Shown: positions 1 through 9,186 of the stretch, in pieces
How positions within the stretch are numbered: position 1 is the stretch's first letter
Layout: the number at the start of each line of letters is the position of its first letter
Assembly (NCBI GenBank): GCA_035499555.1
Contig: DATJYO010000088.1
Coordinates: 1 to 64,000 of the forward strand
From: Bog-159 sp035499555
GTDB lineage: Bacteria > Acidobacteriota > Terriglobia > Bryobacterales > Bryobacteraceae
DNA: 64,000 bases
Reading direction: 5' to 3'
The notes under the pieces: model-generated
What the model was told of the DNA's origin: nothing
Seen by the model: the letters and a program-made list of their open reading frames with translations, nothing else
Database searches by the model: none
Made by a program: the position numbers and the translations under genes

Positions 1-22
1 CGCGTGCCGCTCGAGTGACGAT

Positions 23-1783
23 GTGGTATGGTTTCTTCACGGCGGTAGGCTCCTTTCGGGATTTCAGTTTGGCAACCGGATTCTATCGAATCGGCGCCAA
101 CCGCCGCCTACCTACCTTCAACTAGACTCGGGACGCCCTCGGCGCAAACCGCCGTACATGATCCTGAAACCGGCCAGCCGTGGACTGTCGTATTTGCGCA
201 CCGACTACCACGCCTCGATGGTCCTGCTGATGATCATGGTCGGCCTGGTTTTGTTGATGGCGTGCGCGAACCTGGCCAATCTTCTGTTGGCGCAGGCCGG
301 CGCGCGCAGCCGCGAGGTGGCGGTACGCCTGGCTCTGGGCGCCAGCCGCGGACGGCTGATCCGCCAGCATCTCACGGAGAGCTTACTCCTGGCGACGGGC
401 GGTGCGGCGCTGGGCGCAATATGGGCGCAGTGGGCCGGCCGGCTGTTGGTGCTCTGGATCTCGCCGTCGCGCGGGCCTGTCTTTTTGAGCCTGGCGCCCG
501 ATTTCCGGATGGTGGCATTCACAGGGGGTGTGACGATCATCACCGGCTTGCTCTTCGGAGTCGGACCCGCGCTACGGGCAACGCGATTGATGCCGCAGGC
601 GGCACTCAAGGAAGGCGGAAACGGACTGACGGATTCCCGGCAGCGGTTGAGTTTCGGGCGCGCGTTGGTGACAGGGCAAGTCGCGATGTCCTTGTTGTTA
701 TTGGTCGGAGCTGGCTTATTCGTCAGGAGCTTGCAGGGATTGCTGACACAGGAAATGGGCTTCCGGCGGGATCACATGCTGCTGGTGCGCCCGGAGTGGC
801 GATGGGCTCCCTACACCACGGAACGTAAGTTCGCGGCGTCCGAGCAGTTTCTGGAGCAATTGCGCAGCCTGCCGGGCGTGGAATCGGCCTCGGCGTCGGC
901 GGTCACGCCTATAGGCGGCATGGCGTATATGGACGACATCGAAATCAGCTCGCGGCAGGGCTATCGTAAAGCTCACTCCTTTTTCAACACCGTGACGCCC
1001 GGCTTTTTCGCCACCATGGGGACAAAGCTACTGGCCGGCCGCGACTTCACGAATCACGACACGCAACATGCGCCGCGGGTGGCTCTGCTCAACGAAACGG
1101 CGGCGCGACGGTTTTTTCCAGGTATCGATCCAATCGGGCAGACGTATCGCGAGCCCGCATTTGAGAAGCGTCCGGAGATCGTAGCGCAGTTTGTGGGCGT
1201 GGTGCAGGACGCGAAGTACGTGAACCTGCGCCGGGATCCGCCGCCTACCATCTACATCCCGATGGCGCAGAATCCGGAGGTGTTCGCCTGGTGCGAGGTG
1301 CGATACGCCGGACCGGTTGCGGATTTGATCTCGCGTGTGGAAGAAGGGGTGCGCGCCACCGATCCCAGGATTGGGCTGGACTTCCGGCTGTTTTCAACGC
1401 AGATCAGCGAATCGGTCCTGCAGGAACGGCTGGTGGCCCGGCTTACTTCCGTGTTCGGTGTGCTCGCCCTGGGACTGGCCAGCATCGGATTGTACGGCCT
1501 GGTGGCGTACGCGGTGACCCGTCGCCGCAGCGAGATTGGGGTACGGATGGCGCTGGGGGCGAGCCCGGGAGCGGTGGTGCGGTTGATGTTGCGGGAGACG
1601 GCCGGACTGCTGGGCGCCGGCGTTTCTTTGGGCTTGTTGAGCGCGGTGGTGGGCGGGCGTTTCGTGCGATCGATGCTATTCGGGCTGGCGCCGACCGATC
1701 CGCTCACGTTGGGCGGTGCTTGCCTGGTGTTGTTTGGCTGTAGCATTCATGGCCGCGTGGGTGCCGGCGCGGCAGGCGGCTAG
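23..1783 (+). CDS. ADOP/MacB-type ABC transporter permease, N-terminally incomplete and frameshifted near the end
   Basis: This is an inner-membrane permease of the MacB/FtsX type, in the acidobacterial ADOP group. From about residue 46 it reads as family sequence: a first FtsX segment (VLLMACANLANLLLA, EVAVRLALGAS), a periplasmic MacB-like domain (roughly residues 220-450), and a second FtsX segment (ALGLASIGLYGLVAY, EIGVRMALGAS). Full ADOP proteins are about 800 residues, so the first part is missing. Residues 1-45 do not resemble the family, so no start can be trusted. Near 1739 one extra base shifts the frame and the open frame ends in unrelated residues at 1783. Removing that base restores a typical ending (AFMAAWVPARQA to LREE) with a stop at 1815-1817. 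It is either a decayed gene or a sequence error. The substrate is unknown. Confidence 0.8.
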   Translation: MVWFLHGGRLLSGFQFGNRILSNRRQPPPTYLQLDSGRPRRKPPYMILKPASRGLSYLRTDYHASMVLLMIMVGLVLLMACANLANLLLAQAGARSREVAVRLALGASRGRLIRQHLTESLLLATGGAALGAIWAQWAGRLLVLWISPSRGPVFLSLAPDFRMVAFTGGVTIITGLLFGVGPALRATRLMPQAALKEGGNGLTDSRQRLSFGRALVTGQVAMSLLLLVGAGLFVRSLQGLLTQEMGFRRDHMLLVRPEWRWAPYTTERKFAASEQFLEQLRSLPGVESASASAVTPIGGMAYMDDIEISSRQGYRKAHSFFNTVTPGFFATMGTKLLAGRDFTNHDTQHAPRVALLNETAARRFFPGIDPIGQTYREPAFEKRPEIVAQFVGVVQDAKYVNLRRDPPPTIYIPMAQNPEVFAWCEVRYAGPVADLISRVEEGVRATDPRIGLDFRLFSTQISESVLQERLVARLTSVFGVLALGLASIGLYGLVAYAVTRRRSEIGVRMALGASPGAVVRLMLRETAGLLGAGVSLGLLSAVVGGRFVRSMLFGLAPTDPLTLGGACLVLFGCSIHGRVGAGAAGG

Positions 1784-1898
1784 CATCGATCCGCTTACAG
1801 CTTTGCGGGAGGAGTGAGAGCCCGGCGCCGACGCTGGAAATGGGGTAACAGTTCTCCGTGACAATCCGCTTGCAGTAGGGTAGGATGACGGAAGACTG

Positions 1899-2279
1899 AT
1901 GACTGATCCGGTCGTACCCCAGGAAGCTCCCGAGATCCCCGACAAGCTCTACTTCAGGATCGGCGAGGTGGCTGGACTGCTGGGCGTGGAACCTTATGTC
2001 CTGCGCTATTGGGAAACCGAGTTTCCCAGTCTAGCTCCCAAGAAGTCCGGGACCGGACACCGCTTGTACCGGCGGAAGGACGTCGAGCTGCTTTTACGAA
2101 TCAAACATCTGTTGTACGAGAAGCGGTATACGATCGAAGGCGCGCGACAGACACTTCAGAATGAGGCCAAAGGCAGCAAATCGAAAATGCCAGAACGTCA
2201 GCAAAGGGACCTGTTCGCGCCCGATCCACTGGCGTTAGTGCGGGGCGAACTGTCATCGATCCTCAAGATATTGAAATAG
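1899..2279 (+). CDS. MerR-family transcriptional regulator
   Basis: A small DNA-binding regulator of 126 residues. Residues 18-85 are a MerR-type winged helix-turn-helix: FRIGEVAGLLGV, then VLRYWETEFP, then RLYRRKDVELLLRIK. The remaining 40 residues are charged and lack the cysteine pairs of metal-sensing MerR proteins, so the effector cannot be read. The ATG follows a weak purine stretch (ggaag). The stop codon abuts the parB stop on the other strand with no spacer. Members of this subgroup often sit beside housekeeping genes, and the target promoter is unknown. Confidence 0.85.
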   Translation: MTDPVVPQEAPEIPDKLYFRIGEVAGLLGVEPYVLRYWETEFPSLAPKKSGTGHRLYRRKDVELLLRIKHLLYEKRYTIEGARQTLQNEAKGSKSKMPERQQRDLFAPDPLALVRGELSSILKILK

Positions 2280-3176
2280 TTAGTTCTTTTCTCCGACAAT
2301 TGTAGAATAAATTCGATCGAGATCGTCTGCCGAGTAATAATCGATCTCGATGCGGCCTTTTTGCCGGGCGCGTTCGACGATGCGGACCTTGGTACCCAAA
2401 ACCCGTTCCAGTTCCTGGATGGCGGCTTTCACGTTAGGGTCCGCCTGGACCTCGTCGATGGATTTGGGTTTGCGGTCTTCCATCAGCCGTTGGGTGAGGC
2501 GCTCGGTCTGGCGCACAGACCACCCCTGCGCCACAGCCTTCTCCGCGACCTGGCGCTGAAGCTCCGCGGTGGGCAATGTGAGGAGGCAGCGGGCATGACC
2601 GGCCGACAGGCGTCTCTCGCCGATCAACTGTTGGAGGTCAGGCGGGAGTTGGAGCAGGCGGATCAGATTGGTAATGGTTGACCGATCCTTGCCGGTTCGG
2701 TTGCCGACCTCTTCATGACTGAGCTGCAGTTCCCGGCACAAGCGATCGAAAGCTTGGGCGGTTTCGATGGGGTTCAGGTCTTCGCGCTGAATATTCTCGA
2801 TCAGGGTGATTTCCAGGAGCCGGTCGTCCGGGATTTCCTGAATGACCGCAGGCACACGCGCAACTCCGGCGATGCGGGCGGCCCGCCAGCGGCGTTCTCC
2901 GGCCACAAGCTGGTAGCGCTCGGCCCGCCGCCGAACCACGAGCGGCTGGATGATGCCATTGGCGCGGATCGATTGGGCCAGCTCTTCGATGCGGTCGTGC
3001 TGAAAGATTCGCCGCGGCTGCAAGGGATTGGGATCGATGGCGTCGATGGGGAGCAGAGCAACTTCTTCGCCGGAGTGCGGCGGCTCAATCGCCGGCTGTG
3101 GCGTCGGCCTGGTCGGCAGGAGAGCGCTCAGGCCCTTGCCCAGGGCCCGACGTTGAGGTTCGACGTTTTTGTTCAT
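2280..3176 (-). CDS. parB: ParB chromosome-partitioning protein
   Basis: ParB binds parS sites near the origin, spreads on DNA and works with the ATPase ParA to segregate chromosomes. The 298-residue protein begins with the usual basic leader (RRALGKGLSALLP), followed by the ParB/Sulfiredoxin nuclease-like fold with LVAGERRWRAA and the ENIQREDLNPIE motif, then the KorB-type HTH (GKDRSTITNLIRLLQLP). The start was placed at the ATG at 3176 rather than at the upstream end of the open frame, because conserved ParB sequence begins there. This start lies inside the 3' end of parA (92 bases shared), which suggests translational coupling. Two parS sites lie upstream at 3957 and 3986. Confidence 0.95.
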   Translation of the reverse strand: MNKNVEPQRRALGKGLSALLPTRPTPQPAIEPPHSGEEVALLPIDAIDPNPLQPRRIFQHDRIEELAQSIRANGIIQPLVVRRRAERYQLVAGERRWRAARIAGVARVPAVIQEIPDDRLLEITLIENIQREDLNPIETAQAFDRLCRELQLSHEEVGNRTGKDRSTITNLIRLLQLPPDLQQLIGERRLSAGHARCLLTLPTAELQRQVAEKAVAQGWSVRQTERLTQRLMEDRKPKSIDEVQADPNVKAAIQELERVLGTKVRIVERARQKGRIEIDYYSADDLDRIYSTIVGEKN

Positions 3177-3930
3177 GGTCCAGGATTTCCTTGGCAAGGC
3201 GGATGTAGCTTTCCGCGCCCCGCGATCGCACATCATAGGCCAGGATGGTCTGACCGTGACTGGGGGCCTCGGCCAGGCGAATGCTCCGCGGGATAACCGT
3301 GGCAAAGACCTGCTCGCGGAAGAAGTCTCGCAGGTCAGCGGCAACCTGGCGCGTGAGATTCGTACGGTCGTCAAACATGGTGAGCAGAATCCCCTCGATT
3401 TCGAGAGCGTGACCGAACGAGTCACGAATGCGCTGGATGGTGTCCATCAGTTCGGAGATTCCTTCGAGGGCAAAGAATTCGCACTGGATGGGGATGAGCA
3501 CGGAGTCGGCCGCGATTAAGGCGTTGAGGGTCAAAAGGTCGAGGGCCGGCGGGCAGTCGATGAGAACATAGTCGTATTGGCCGCGGACGGCGTTCACCTT
3601 CTCCTGAAGACGGAACTCGCGGCGGGGACTGTCCACGAGTTCGAGGTTGGCGCCCACGAGGTTCTTGTCGCTGGGAACGATATCCAGGCCTTCAAAGCCG
3701 GTATGAAGTATGGCATCGGTTATTTCCGCATCACCTAATAGAACTTGATAGAGGCTGGCGCGGTGGGGATCCTTTGCGCCGCCTAGTCCGGTGGTCGCAT
3801 TGCCCTGCGGATCGGAGTCGATCACCAAGATGCGCAAGTCGTTGGCTGCCAGCGCCGCCGAGAGATTGATCGCTGTGGTTGTCTTGCCGACGCCACCTTT
3901 TTGGTTGGTAATGGCGAGGATGGTTCCCAA
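3085..3930 (-). CDS. parA: ParA/Soj chromosome-partitioning ATPase
   Basis: A Walker-type ATPase of 281 residues that partners ParB and acts on the nucleoid. It has the deviant Walker A motif KGGVGKTTT at residues 11-19, the conserved DSDPQGN motif, Walker B VLIDCPPAL, and the family end AYDVRSRGAESYIRLAKEIL. The C-terminus then runs on for about 30 residues (rich in T, S, P, G and D), and that tail is the part whose DNA also encodes the start of ParB. It is transcribed with parB and follows rsmG and mnmG, which is the common bacterial origin arrangement. Confidence 0.96.
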   Translation of the reverse strand: MGTILAITNQKGGVGKTTTAINLSAALAANDLRILVIDSDPQGNATTGLGGAKDPHRASLYQVLLGDAEITDAILHTGFEGLDIVPSDKNLVGANLELVDSPRREFRLQEKVNAVRGQYDYVLIDCPPALDLLTLNALIAADSVLIPIQCEFFALEGISELMDTIQRIRDSFGHALEIEGILLTMFDDRTNLTRQVAADLRDFFREQVFATVIPRSIRLAEAPSHGQTILAYDVRSRGAESYIRLAKEILDHEQKRRTSTSGPGQGPERSPADQADATAGD

Positions 3931-3956
3931 GCGGCCATGCTACCACAAATCCGATT

Positions 3957-3972
3957 CGTTTCACGTGAAACG
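3957..3972. promoter_or_regulatory. parS site 1 (ParB binding)
   Basis: A perfect 16-base palindrome, CGTTTCACGTGAAACG, just upstream of the parA start. It matches the bacterial parS consensus TGTTNCACGTGAAACA at the 14 core positions and differs only at the two outer bases. Its position between parA and rsmG supports a role as a ParB loading site. Confidence 0.88.
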
Positions 3973-3982
3973 CTTCCGAACC

Positions 3983-4582
3983 TCACGTTCCACGTGAAAC
4001 ACCCTGAGCTCCTATCCAGAGGAATCGCCGATCCCCCCAAGGCAACCGTATCGGAGGGCGCCATTCGAAGTCCGGTAGCTCGGCAATTGCCACTTCGCCA
4101 GTCAACAACACGACGCCCTCTGCCAGCTTCTCGAGTACGCCCGCGACCTCCGCGATGCGCACGGCACGCGAGACGGCCCAGTCAAAGACTTCCCCGACGT
4201 CCTCAACGCGTTTCGCCACGACCCGTACGTTAGCTAGCTCACGCGCAGCCTCTTTGAGGAACGCAGCCTTGCGCTGGTGCGACTCCACCAGCGTGACAGT
4301 GAGCTGCGGGCGGAATATCGCGATCGGAATTCCAGGAAAGCCCCCGCCTGAACCAATGTCGGCGACGGCGCCGGACTCCGGCAAATGCGCCGCCGCGAAC
4401 AGCGATTCGCAATAATGCCGTTCCACCGCCTCCTGCATCGTGCGGACGCTGGTCAGATTAAGAACACGATTCCAACGGCAGAGCAATTCGTAATGCTGCT
4501 TCAGTTTCTCGATCTGCGGATTCGACGGCTCGCAGATCCCCGCGAGCTTGGCGCGTAGGAGTTGGCCGAACTCAAAGCTCAT
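3983..4582 (-). CDS. rsmG: 16S rRNA (guanine-527 N7)-methyltransferase RsmG (GidB)
   Basis: A SAM-dependent enzyme that methylates G527 of 16S rRNA. The 199-residue length is normal. The SAM-binding glycine motif DIGSGGGFPGIP is followed by LVESHQRKAAFL, and the N-terminal half has RWNRVLNLTSVR and the ERHYCESL segment typical of GidB. It lies 11 bases downstream of mnmG and upstream of parA in one apparent transcription unit. Its final codons are built from a parS site. Confidence 0.95.
   Translation of the reverse strand: MSFEFGQLLRAKLAGICEPSNPQIEKLKQHYELLCRWNRVLNLTSVRTMQEAVERHYCESLFAAAHLPESGAVADIGSGGGFPGIPIAIFRPQLTVTLVESHQRKAAFLKEAARELANVRVVAKRVEDVGEVFDWAVSRAVRIAEVAGVLEKLAEGVVLLTGEVAIAELPDFEWRPPIRLPWGDRRFLWIGAQGVSRGT
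3986..4001. promoter_or_regulatory. parS site 2, overlapping the 3' end of rsmG
   Basis: CGTTCCACGTGAAACA matches the consensus TGTTNCACGTGAAACA at 15 of 16 positions. It lies 13 bases from site 1 and is read through by rsmG: the last residues of RsmG (VSRGT) are encoded by the site. Two closely spaced parS sites beside parAB mark the ParB nucleation region. Confidence 0.88.
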
Positions 4583-4593
4583 CTTCTTGAGGA

Positions 4594-6399
<1,806 letters not shown>

Positions 6400-6418
6400 T
6401 GCTACCATTGTATCGGCT

Positions 6419-7660
6419 ATGAGAGTGTTGATCATCGGCGGCGGCGGACGCGAGCATGCGCTCGCCTGGCGGCTGGCGCAGAGTCCGGAGGTGGAGCGTG
6501 TTTACGCCGCGCCGGGCAATCCGGGGATCGCCCGGGTGGGAGAGTGCCTGCCACCGGGTGATGGATCGCCTGCGGCTTATTTGAGCGTCGCGGAATCGGT
6601 GGATGCCGATCTGACCGTCGTGGGACCGGAAGCGCCGCTGGTCGCCGGTGTGGTGGATACGTTTCGTGCGCGCGGCAGAGCCATCTTCGGTCCGACCGCC
6701 GCGGCAGCCCGCCTGGAAGGCAGTAAGATTTTTGCAAAGAACTTTTTACAGCAGAGCAATATTCCAACCGCGGCATTCCTCGCAGCTTCGGATGCCGGCG
6801 CGGCGCACCAGGCATTGGACCGTTTTCACTTTCCGCTGGTGATCAAGTCCGACGGCCTGGCGGCCGGCAAAGGCGTAGTCGTGGCAGCGGACCGCGGTGC
6901 CGCGGAGCAGGCGTTGCAGTCGCTCAAGCCACCATTTGTAATTGAGGAATTCCTGGCCGGCGAAGAAGTGAGCTTCATCGTCCTGAGCGACGGACGCCAC
7001 ATTGTGGCGCTCGAGCCGACCCAGGACCACAAAGCGGTCTTCGACGGCGACACCGGACCGAACACGGGAGGCATGGGGGCCTATTGCGACTCGCGCATCC
7101 TCACCGCCGATCGGACCCAGGTGATTCTGGACCGCATCATTCGTCCCACGGTGCTAGCCACCGGTTTCACGGGGTTCCTGTACGCGGGTTTGATGATGAC
7201 GCCGGATGGTCCGAAGGTACTCGAGTTCAATGTACGGCTGGGCGATCCGGAGACGCAACCCATCATGCATCGCATCCAGACGGACCTGGCGCCGCTGCTG
7301 CTGGATGCCGCGCGCGGCCGTCTCGCGGAACAGCCAATCGCGTGGAAACCGGGACCATCCGTGTGCGTGGTTCTGGCGGCCGGCGGCTATCCGGGCGCTT
7401 TTGAATCCGGCAAGCCGATCCACGGAATCGCGCAGGCGGAGGCCGCCGGCGCCACCGTTTTCAACGCCGGTACCCGCCTGGGAACGGCGGGGCTCGAGAC
7501 CGCCGGCGGCCGCGTGCTGGGCGTCACGGCATCCGGGGCGGACCTGGCTGCCGCCATCGACCACGCTTACGCGGCGGCCCGTCACATTCATTTCGAGGGC
7601 ATGCACTACCGCAGTGACATCGGCCGCAAAGGCTTGAAGCGCTATCCGGCGACGATATAA
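6419..7660 (+). CDS. purD: Phosphoribosylamine--glycine ligase (GAR synthetase)
   Basis: Catalyses ATP-dependent joining of phosphoribosylamine and glycine in purine synthesis. The 413-residue protein starts MRVLIIGGGGREHA, the canonical PurD start, so the long upstream extension of the open frame is discarded. Other family features are VVGPEAPLVAG, an ATP-grasp domain (KSDGLAAGKGV, FVIEEFLAGEEVS), GPNTGGMGAY, and LEFNVRLGDPETQ. Its last codons hold the likely promoter of the following tRNA gene. purC, the other purine gene here, is far away near 42.5 kb. Confidence 0.96.
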   Translation: MRVLIIGGGGREHALAWRLAQSPEVERVYAAPGNPGIARVGECLPPGDGSPAAYLSVAESVDADLTVVGPEAPLVAGVVDTFRARGRAIFGPTAAAARLEGSKIFAKNFLQQSNIPTAAFLAASDAGAAHQALDRFHFPLVIKSDGLAAGKGVVVAADRGAAEQALQSLKPPFVIEEFLAGEEVSFIVLSDGRHIVALEPTQDHKAVFDGDTGPNTGGMGAYCDSRILTADRTQVILDRIIRPTVLATGFTGFLYAGLMMTPDGPKVLEFNVRLGDPETQPIMHRIQTDLAPLLLDAARGRLAEQPIAWKPGPSVCVVLAAGGYPGAFESGKPIHGIAQAEAAGATVFNAGTRLGTAGLETAGGRVLGVTASGADLAAAIDHAYAAARHIHFEGMHYRSDIGRKGLKRYPATI

Positions 7661-7661
7661 T
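7634..7661 (+). promoter_or_regulatory. Candidate sigma-70 promoter for tRNA-Arg, inside the end of purD
   Basis: TTGAAG at 7634, a 16-base spacer and a perfect TATAAT at 7656-7661. The -10 box contains the purD stop codon. Transcription would begin about 6 bases before the tRNA. Confidence 0.6.
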
Positions 7662-7673
7662 GATACAGGTTGT

Positions 7674-7750
7674 GGGCACGTAGCTCAGATGGATAGAGCG
7701 GTCGCCTCCTAAGCGACAGGTCGGCAGTTCGAATCTGCCCGTGCCTACCA
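7674..7750 (+). tRNA. tRNA-Arg (anticodon CCU)
   Basis: A full cloverleaf can be drawn: acceptor arm GGGCACG pairs with CGTGCCT (one G-U pair), the D arm contains GCTCAGATGGATAGAGC, the anticodon stem GTCGC/GCGAC carries loop CTCCTAA with anticodon CCT, and the T arm is GGCAG-TTCGAAT-CTGCC. The 3' CCA is encoded at 7748-7750. It decodes AGG. Confidence 0.96.
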
Positions 7751-7773
7751 TGCACCGCTCGGAGGACAATTCA

Positions 7774-9150
7774 ATGAAGCTGCGAACGCTGGCGTTTGCC
7801 GGCGTGTTCCTGGGTGCATCGCCGTTATTCTGCGCCACGGTCACCTACGTGGATGTGGCGCCCATTCTCTACCGGCACTGCGTCACCTGCCACCACCCGA
7901 ACGACATCGCGCCCATGGCGCTGCTCAGCTATCGCGAGACGCGCCCGTGGGCCGCCGCCATCCGCGAAGCGGTGCTCACCAAGGCCATGCCGCCGTGGAA
8001 GGCAGATCCACGCTATGGAAAATGGTCCAACGACTGGAGCCTCAGCGAGAGCGACATCGCCACGATCAAAGCATGGGTGGACCAGGGCGCCCCGGAAGGC
8101 GACGCCGCGCGCGTACCGGCAGCGCCGGGCTTCTCCACCGACTGGCGCATCGGAAAACCCGACGTGGTGATTTCCATTCCGCCCCACACTCTAACCGCGG
8201 ACGGTCCGGACGAGTACGAATATTTCAAGGTCCCCACCAATTTCACCGAAGACCGCTGGATCGTAGCCGCGGAGCTGCGGCCCGGCAACCGGAAGGTCGT
8301 GCATCATGCGCACGTATTCGTAGATAATCCGGAAAAGCCCAAGTGGCTGGAATCGAAGACAGACAAGGCGCCGGATCCGCAGGAGGCCTACGCGGACTGG
8401 CTGCAGGTGCACGAGGGCAAGTTGTCGTGGATCCGTTACGATGCGCCGGTCATCGACGACGGCTGCGTGGTGGATGACAATGCCTACTGGCCCGGCGAGA
8501 AGCCGCGCGACGAAAACTTCGGCGCCTGGGGACTCATCTCATCTTATCTGCCTGGCCGCGAGCCGGACATCTATCCAGCGGGAACCGCGCGCAAGATACC
8601 GGCCGGAGCCACGCTCGGATTCCAGATTCACTATTCGAAGGCCACCAAAAAGCAGGAGACCGATGTGACATCCCTGGGTTTGATCTTCGCCAAGGAGCCG
8701 CCCAGACAGGTCGCCAAACGCGTAGACCTATCGAACTACCTTTTCCGTATTCCGGCCGGCGATCCGAACGTGGAGGTCAGCGAGTGCCACACGTTCAAGC
8801 AGGACATGTACATCACCAGCCTGACGCCGCATATGCATCTGCGCGGTAAAGACGCGCGTTTCGAGGTGACCTATCCGGATGGGCGCAAAGAGACCCTGCT
8901 GTTCGTGCCGCACTACAATTTCAACTGGCAGATCACTTATCGCATGGCCGCGCCGAAGTTCATCCCCAAGGGTACGCGCCTGGCCATCGTCTCGCATTTC
9001 GACAATTCCGTGAACAACCCGCTGAACCCGGACGCGACCAAGGCGGTGCGCTGGGGAGGGGCCAGCGAAATGGAGATGATGGATGGCTGGATCGAGTATC
9101 TGGATGCGCCCGCCGCGGCGCCGCGCATGAACGCGGAATTGCGCCGCTGA
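7774..9150 (+). CDS. Secreted c-type heme plus copper type II ascorbate-dependent monooxygenase-like protein
   Basis: An exported redox protein of 458 residues. Residues 1-21 form a signal peptide. A single heme-attachment motif CVTCH lies at residues 36-40. The rest resembles the two-copper monooxygenase fold of peptidylglycine hydroxylase/dopamine hydroxylase: HHAH at 177-180 fits the first copper site, HMH at 353-355 with methionines at 433-436 (SEMEMM) fits the second, and VPHYNFNWQITY and SHFDNSVNNP are typical of bacterial members. The ATG at 7774 follows an SD-like ggagg, and the GTG at 7741 lies inside the tRNA and is rejected. The substrate is unknown. Heme-plus-copper architectures of this type occur in Acidobacteriota and Planctomycetes by family knowledge. 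Confidence 0.82.
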   Translation: MKLRTLAFAGVFLGASPLFCATVTYVDVAPILYRHCVTCHHPNDIAPMALLSYRETRPWAAAIREAVLTKAMPPWKADPRYGKWSNDWSLSESDIATIKAWVDQGAPEGDAARVPAAPGFSTDWRIGKPDVVISIPPHTLTADGPDEYEYFKVPTNFTEDRWIVAAELRPGNRKVVHHAHVFVDNPEKPKWLESKTDKAPDPQEAYADWLQVHEGKLSWIRYDAPVIDDGCVVDDNAYWPGEKPRDENFGAWGLISSYLPGREPDIYPAGTARKIPAGATLGFQIHYSKATKKQETDVTSLGLIFAKEPPRQVAKRVDLSNYLFRIPAGDPNVEVSECHTFKQDMYITSLTPHMHLRGKDARFEVTYPDGRKETLLFVPHYNFNWQITYRMAAPKFIPKGTRLAIVSHFDNSVNNPLNPDATKAVRWGGASEMEMMDGWIEYLDAPAAAPRMNAELRR

Positions 9151-9186
9151 TCAGCCGGCGCAATCCCGCGCACGCTTTCGTGGTGC

